From positions 1 to 22,626 of the forward strand of contig JAQVYD010000008.1 of assembly GCA_028709105.1 (NCBI GenBank): 22,626 nt of DNA, in the 5' to 3' direction. A program made the position numbers and the translations under genes. The stretch comes from Clostridia bacterium (GTDB lineage Bacteria > Bacillota > Peptococcia > DRI-13 > DTU073). Every line of letters begins with the position of its first letter. Within the stretch, counting starts at the first letter, position 1. Positions 22,558-22,626 of the stretch are shown one piece after another. The notes below the pieces were generated by a model. That model saw nothing but the letters and a program-made list of their open reading frames with translations, was not told the origin of the DNA and made no database searches.

Positions 22558-22626
22558 CTAATTTTGGATTTCGGTTGTGTTCATTTTTTCTTGTTGGTTT
22601 TCTTGCTGAATCCCTTGTTGGATGGC
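22558..22626 (-). CDS. C-terminal end of an unidentified protein (runs off the window)
   Basis: The minus strand is open from the edge to a TAG at 22560-22558. It encodes 22 residues rich in Gln, Glu and Asn (QQGIQQENQQEKMNTTEIQN at the end). The hydrophilic composition fits a real C-terminal tail, but the stretch is too short to identify. Confidence 0.35.
   Translation of the reverse strand, partial: AIQQGIQQENQQEKMNTTEIQN

Noticed and set aside
1..22626. CRISPR array, prophage, transposase or defence island
   Set aside because: No regularly spaced repeats, no cas, integrase, transposase or phage structural genes are seen on either strand.

Overview
The window looks like chromosomal DNA from a low-GC, strictly anaerobic, endospore-forming Firmicute, probably Clostridia and perhaps near the Peptococcales. 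The signs are an oxygen-sensitive class III ribonucleotide reductase with its activase, an [FeFe]-hydrogenase-like iron-sulfur protein, spore-former genes (YtaF, YtxC, a Spo0B-like protein), a ribosomal protein L27 with a cleavable leader plus its protease Prp, purine-rich Shine-Dalgarno sites, and several TTG or GTG starts. I see no phage, transposase, CRISPR array or antibiotic island. It reads as core genome.

Layout. 1-290: tRNA-Cys and tRNA-Leu with a terminator. 357-1279: a small membrane protein and a zinc-ribbon protein. 1389-4180: nrdD-nrdG. 4217-4885 (-): HAD phosphatase. 5028-7175: recD2, meeting tyrS (-) tail to tail. 8577-9863: hydrogenase-like protein, overlapping the end of argB (-). 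10893-11510: ytaF. 11534-11693: a cloverleaf-shaped structured RNA ending in a T run. 11812-13506: chemoreceptor, abutting a secreted beta-propeller-like protein (-). 14879-15241: a divergent pair of RNA genes, an aberrant His-like tRNA on the minus strand and a normal tRNA-Val on the plus strand. 15399-16945: ytxC and a DUF445 membrane protein. 16957-18239 (-): a CheY-like receiver followed by a protein joining MshEN-like repeats to a CheX-like domain. 18413-22468: L21 leader, rplU, prp, rpmA, terminator, spo0B-like, obgE and an unknown membrane protein. 22474-22551: a palindromic repeat. The last bases hold the C-terminal end of an unidentified minus-strand gene.

How the genes work together. 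NrdG puts the glycyl radical on NrdD for anaerobic dNTP synthesis. Prp removes the L27 leader, and Obg GTPase and a Spo0B-like phosphotransferase follow in the same order as in Bacillus subtilis. The CheY/CheX-like pair is a small two-gene signalling module, possibly c-di-GMP responsive, about 3.5 kb from a chemoreceptor gene. The most unusual items are two non-coding loci with their own promoter-like and terminator-like signals: the His-like tRNA with a C33 loop, no encoded CCA and a poorly paired acceptor stem, and the four-way-junction RNA upstream of the chemoreceptor. All functional calls rest on reading motifs by eye; no database search was run.
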